Positions 13,787-15,076 of a stretch of 15,076 nucleotides of DNA are shown here, one piece after another. Within the stretch, counting starts at the first letter, position 1. Each line of letters starts with the position of its first letter. This stretch comes from Acidimicrobiia bacterium (GTDB lineage Bacteria > Actinomycetota > Acidimicrobiia > Acidimicrobiales > Ilumatobacteraceae). A program made the translations under genes and the position numbers. The notes under the pieces were generated by a model. The model was not told where the DNA came from. It did not search any database and was given only the letters and a program-made list of their open reading frames with translations. The stretch is taken from assembly GCA_030425785.1 (NCBI GenBank), contig JAUHYJ010000018.1, forward strand, positions 1 to 15,076, given 5' to 3'.

Positions 13787-14438
13787 GTCGTGATTCGACG
13801 GTGTCGGTGAGCCGCTGGAACACGTTGTCCGGATGGCCCACACCGTTCACGACCGCCAGCGCACCACGCGAGCTGTAGTACTCGATCAGCGGCGCCGTCT
13901 GGCTCTCGTACAGGTCGAGGCGGCGGTTGACGGCCTCGGGCGTGTCGTCCGCGCGCTGCTGCACGTCGCCGCCGCACACGTCACAGATCCACGGGGACGG
14001 CTCCTGGCCGTCGGCGGTGTAGTTGGTGCCGCAGTCACGGCACACCCGCCGCGACGAGATCCGCTCGAGGACGATCTCGCGGGGGACGTCGAGGTCGATG
14101 ACGACGTTGATCGGCTTGGGGGCCGTGATCTCGTCGAGGGCCTCGGCCTGCGCGACCGTGCGCGGGAACCCGTCGAGGATGTACCCCCGGCTGTCGGCGT
14201 CCGGCTTGGCCAGACGTTCCTCGACGAGGCCGATCATGATGTCGTCGCCGACGAGCCCGCCGGCATCCATGATCTTCTTCGCCTCGACGCCGAGCGGCGT
14301 GCCCTCGCGGGCCGCGGCGCGGAGCATGTCGCCCGTCGAGATGTGCGGCACGACGTAGTGCCGGGACAGCCGCACGCATTGCGTGCCCTTGCCGGCGCCC
14401 TGACGGCCGAGAATGATGAGCCGAGCCCCCGGGATCAA
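13782..14438 (-). CDS. adk: adenylate kinase
   Basis: A 218-residue long-form adenylate kinase, catalysing ATP + AMP to 2 ADP in the cytoplasm. The P-loop is GRQGAGKGTQ (11-20, with RQ where many have PP or AP), STGDMLR (34-40) is the AMP-binding motif and DGFPRT (89-94) is the hallmark loop. The LID carries a structural zinc site of four cysteines, C133, C136, C152 and C155. TTG 14438 is chosen because it gives the normal family length with ARLIIL as the first strand, and a purine-rich GAGG lies 9 nt upstream. A GTG at 14504 would add 22 arginine-rich residues. It follows secY, as in the conserved spc operon. The usual neighbour map does not follow; instead element B overlaps the stop codon. 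Confidence 0.93.
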   Translation of the reverse strand: MIPGARLIILGRQGAGKGTQCVRLSRHYVVPHISTGDMLRAAAREGTPLGVEAKKIMDAGGLVGDDIMIGLVEERLAKPDADSRGYILDGFPRTVAQAEALDEITAPKPINVVIDLDVPREIVLERISSRRVCRDCGTNYTADGQEPSPWICDVCGGDVQQRADDTPEAVNRRLDLYESQTAPLIEYYSSRGALAVVNGVGHPDNVFQRLTDTVESRR

Positions 14439-14447
14439 CGGACCCAG

Positions 14448-14459
14448 CCTCAGTTCCTC
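14448..14459 (-). promoter_or_regulatory. ribosome-binding site supporting the adk TTG start
   Basis: The minus strand reads GAGGAACTGAGG, with its second GAGG 9 nt before TTG 14438. This is the clearest Shine-Dalgarno-like sequence in the window and suits an internal operon gene, unlike the leaderless starts elsewhere. The secY-adk gap (14439-14562) otherwise shows no recognisable signal. Confidence 0.5.
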
Positions 14460-14562
14460 GAAGCGTGAGTCCGCGCGCGGCCGACGGCGACCGCCAGGGA
14501 GCACGGCCGCAGTGCCGGAGCGGTCGACGTGAGGGCCAGCGAACGGAGCCCGGTCCCGACCG

Positions 14563-15075
14563 TCATTTCAGGAAGCCCTCGTAGTTGCGCAACATGAGCT
14601 GGCTGTCGATCTGACGCATCAACTCGAGCGCCACACCGACCGCGATCAGGATGCTCGTCCCGGCGAAGGCGAACGTGCTCACGTCGGCCGCCCACAGGAT
14701 GATGTAGGGCAGGATCGCGATGAGCGCGATGAAGACGGCGCCGGGCAGGGTGATGCGGTTGACGGCCTTGGCGAGGTACGCCTCGGTCTGCGGGCCGGGT
14801 CGCACGCCCGGGATGAAGCCGCCCTGACGGCGGATCTGGTCGGCCTGGCGGACCGGATCGAACGCGATCGAGTTGTAGAAGTAGGCGAACGCGATGATCA
14901 GCAGGGCGAAGATCGTCACGTAGACGACGTTCTGGCTGTTCAGGATGTACCGATCGATGGTCTCCTGGATCGTCCGGCGGGTGCTGTCCCACCAGCCGTC
15001 GCCGGTCGGGTTGCCGAAGAAGCTGGCGAAGATCGCCGGCAGCAGCAGGATCGAGCTGGCGAAGATGATCGGGAT
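14563..15075 (-). CDS. secY: preprotein translocase subunit SecY, C-terminal part
   Basis: The last 170 residues of the SecY channel, which runs past the right edge of the window. Visible landmarks are IPIIFASSILLLPA at the start of the fragment (the conserved TM7 entry), an external loop with WWDSTRRTIQE, TIFALLIIAFAYFYNSIAFDP (TM8 into the ribosome- and SecA-binding C5 loop) and GGFIPGVRPGPQTEAYL. Then come two further helices (TM9 and TM10) and the short tail QLMLRNYEGFLK. SecY forms the membrane pore for Sec-dependent export with SecE and SecG. The gene is upstream of adk on the same strand with a 124-bp gap, the standard spc-operon order. Confidence 0.95.
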   Translation of the reverse strand: MPIIFASSILLLPAIFASFFGNPTGDGWWDSTRRTIQETIDRYILNSQNVVYVTIFALLIIAFAYFYNSIAFDPVRQADQIRRQGGFIPGVRPGPQTEAYLAKAVNRITLPGAVFIALIAILPYIILWAADVSTFAFAGTSILIAVGVALELMRQIDSQLMLRNYEGFLK

Positions 15076-15076
15076 G

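Noticed and set aside
14439..14504. GTG 14504 as the adk start
   Set aside because: It adds 22 mostly arginine-rich residues not expected in adenylate kinase; TTG 14438 gives the family length and has a GAGG site 9 nt upstream.

Overview
The window is GC-rich, densely coded bacterial chromosome. Codon use, domain types and gene order fit Actinomycetota, most likely the class Acidimicrobiia (Ilumatobacter-like). Pointers are the PLPPHERTWRHPSEL N-terminus at 10286, a DUF2342-type zincin, a short RNB ribonuclease, and apparently leaderless GTG/ATG starts behind TANNNT boxes. The lineage is an inference from family recall. No phage, insertion sequence, CRISPR, tRNA or rRNA is visible.

Layout. 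Positions 1-1485 hold two same-strand MFS transporters overlapping by GTGA, the first cut by the window edge. A class I SAM methyltransferase (minus, 1448-2082) converges on the second and is broken by one missing base. Next comes a plus-strand block: a beta-propeller lipoprotein (2153-4582), an acyl-CoA thioesterase II (4638-5489) and a PQQ-type sugar dehydrogenase-like lipoprotein (5486-6877, overlapping the thioesterase by GTGA). Then minus-strand genes: an RNB ribonuclease (6882-8270), and a tight operon moaE, small membrane protein, mreB (10220 down to 8499). A degenerate trypsin-like membrane protein (10286-11152) diverges from moaE and converges with a membrane-anchored SDR/epimerase-like protein (11115-12116). 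The latter diverges from a zincin-fold protein with a broken HExxH motif (12165-13370). The right end has a 64-residue membrane protein (13380-13574), adenylate kinase (13782-14438) and the 3' part of secY (14563-15075), all minus strand, the last two as in the usual spc ribosomal-protein region.

How the parts relate. Much of the window concerns the envelope: two exporters, two surface lipoproteins, MreB with a small membrane partner candidate, the Sec channel, and several single- or double-spanning proteins. Three ORFs (zincin, trypsin-like, SDR) keep a fold signature but lack a canonical catalytic or metal-binding residue.

The most unusual feature is a pair of about 110-bp palindromic elements, at 8358-8502 and 13675-13786. 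Each begins exactly at the stop codon of a minus-strand gene (mreB and adk). Their arms differ between copies by compensatory base-pair changes, so the folded structure looks conserved while the sequence drifts. I do not recognise this element. Several promoters also show one spacing rule, TANNNT 6-9 nt before the start codon, which settles some start choices. No gene-free stretch exceeds 300 bases; the two longest gaps (8271-8498, 13575-13781) are mostly filled by these elements.
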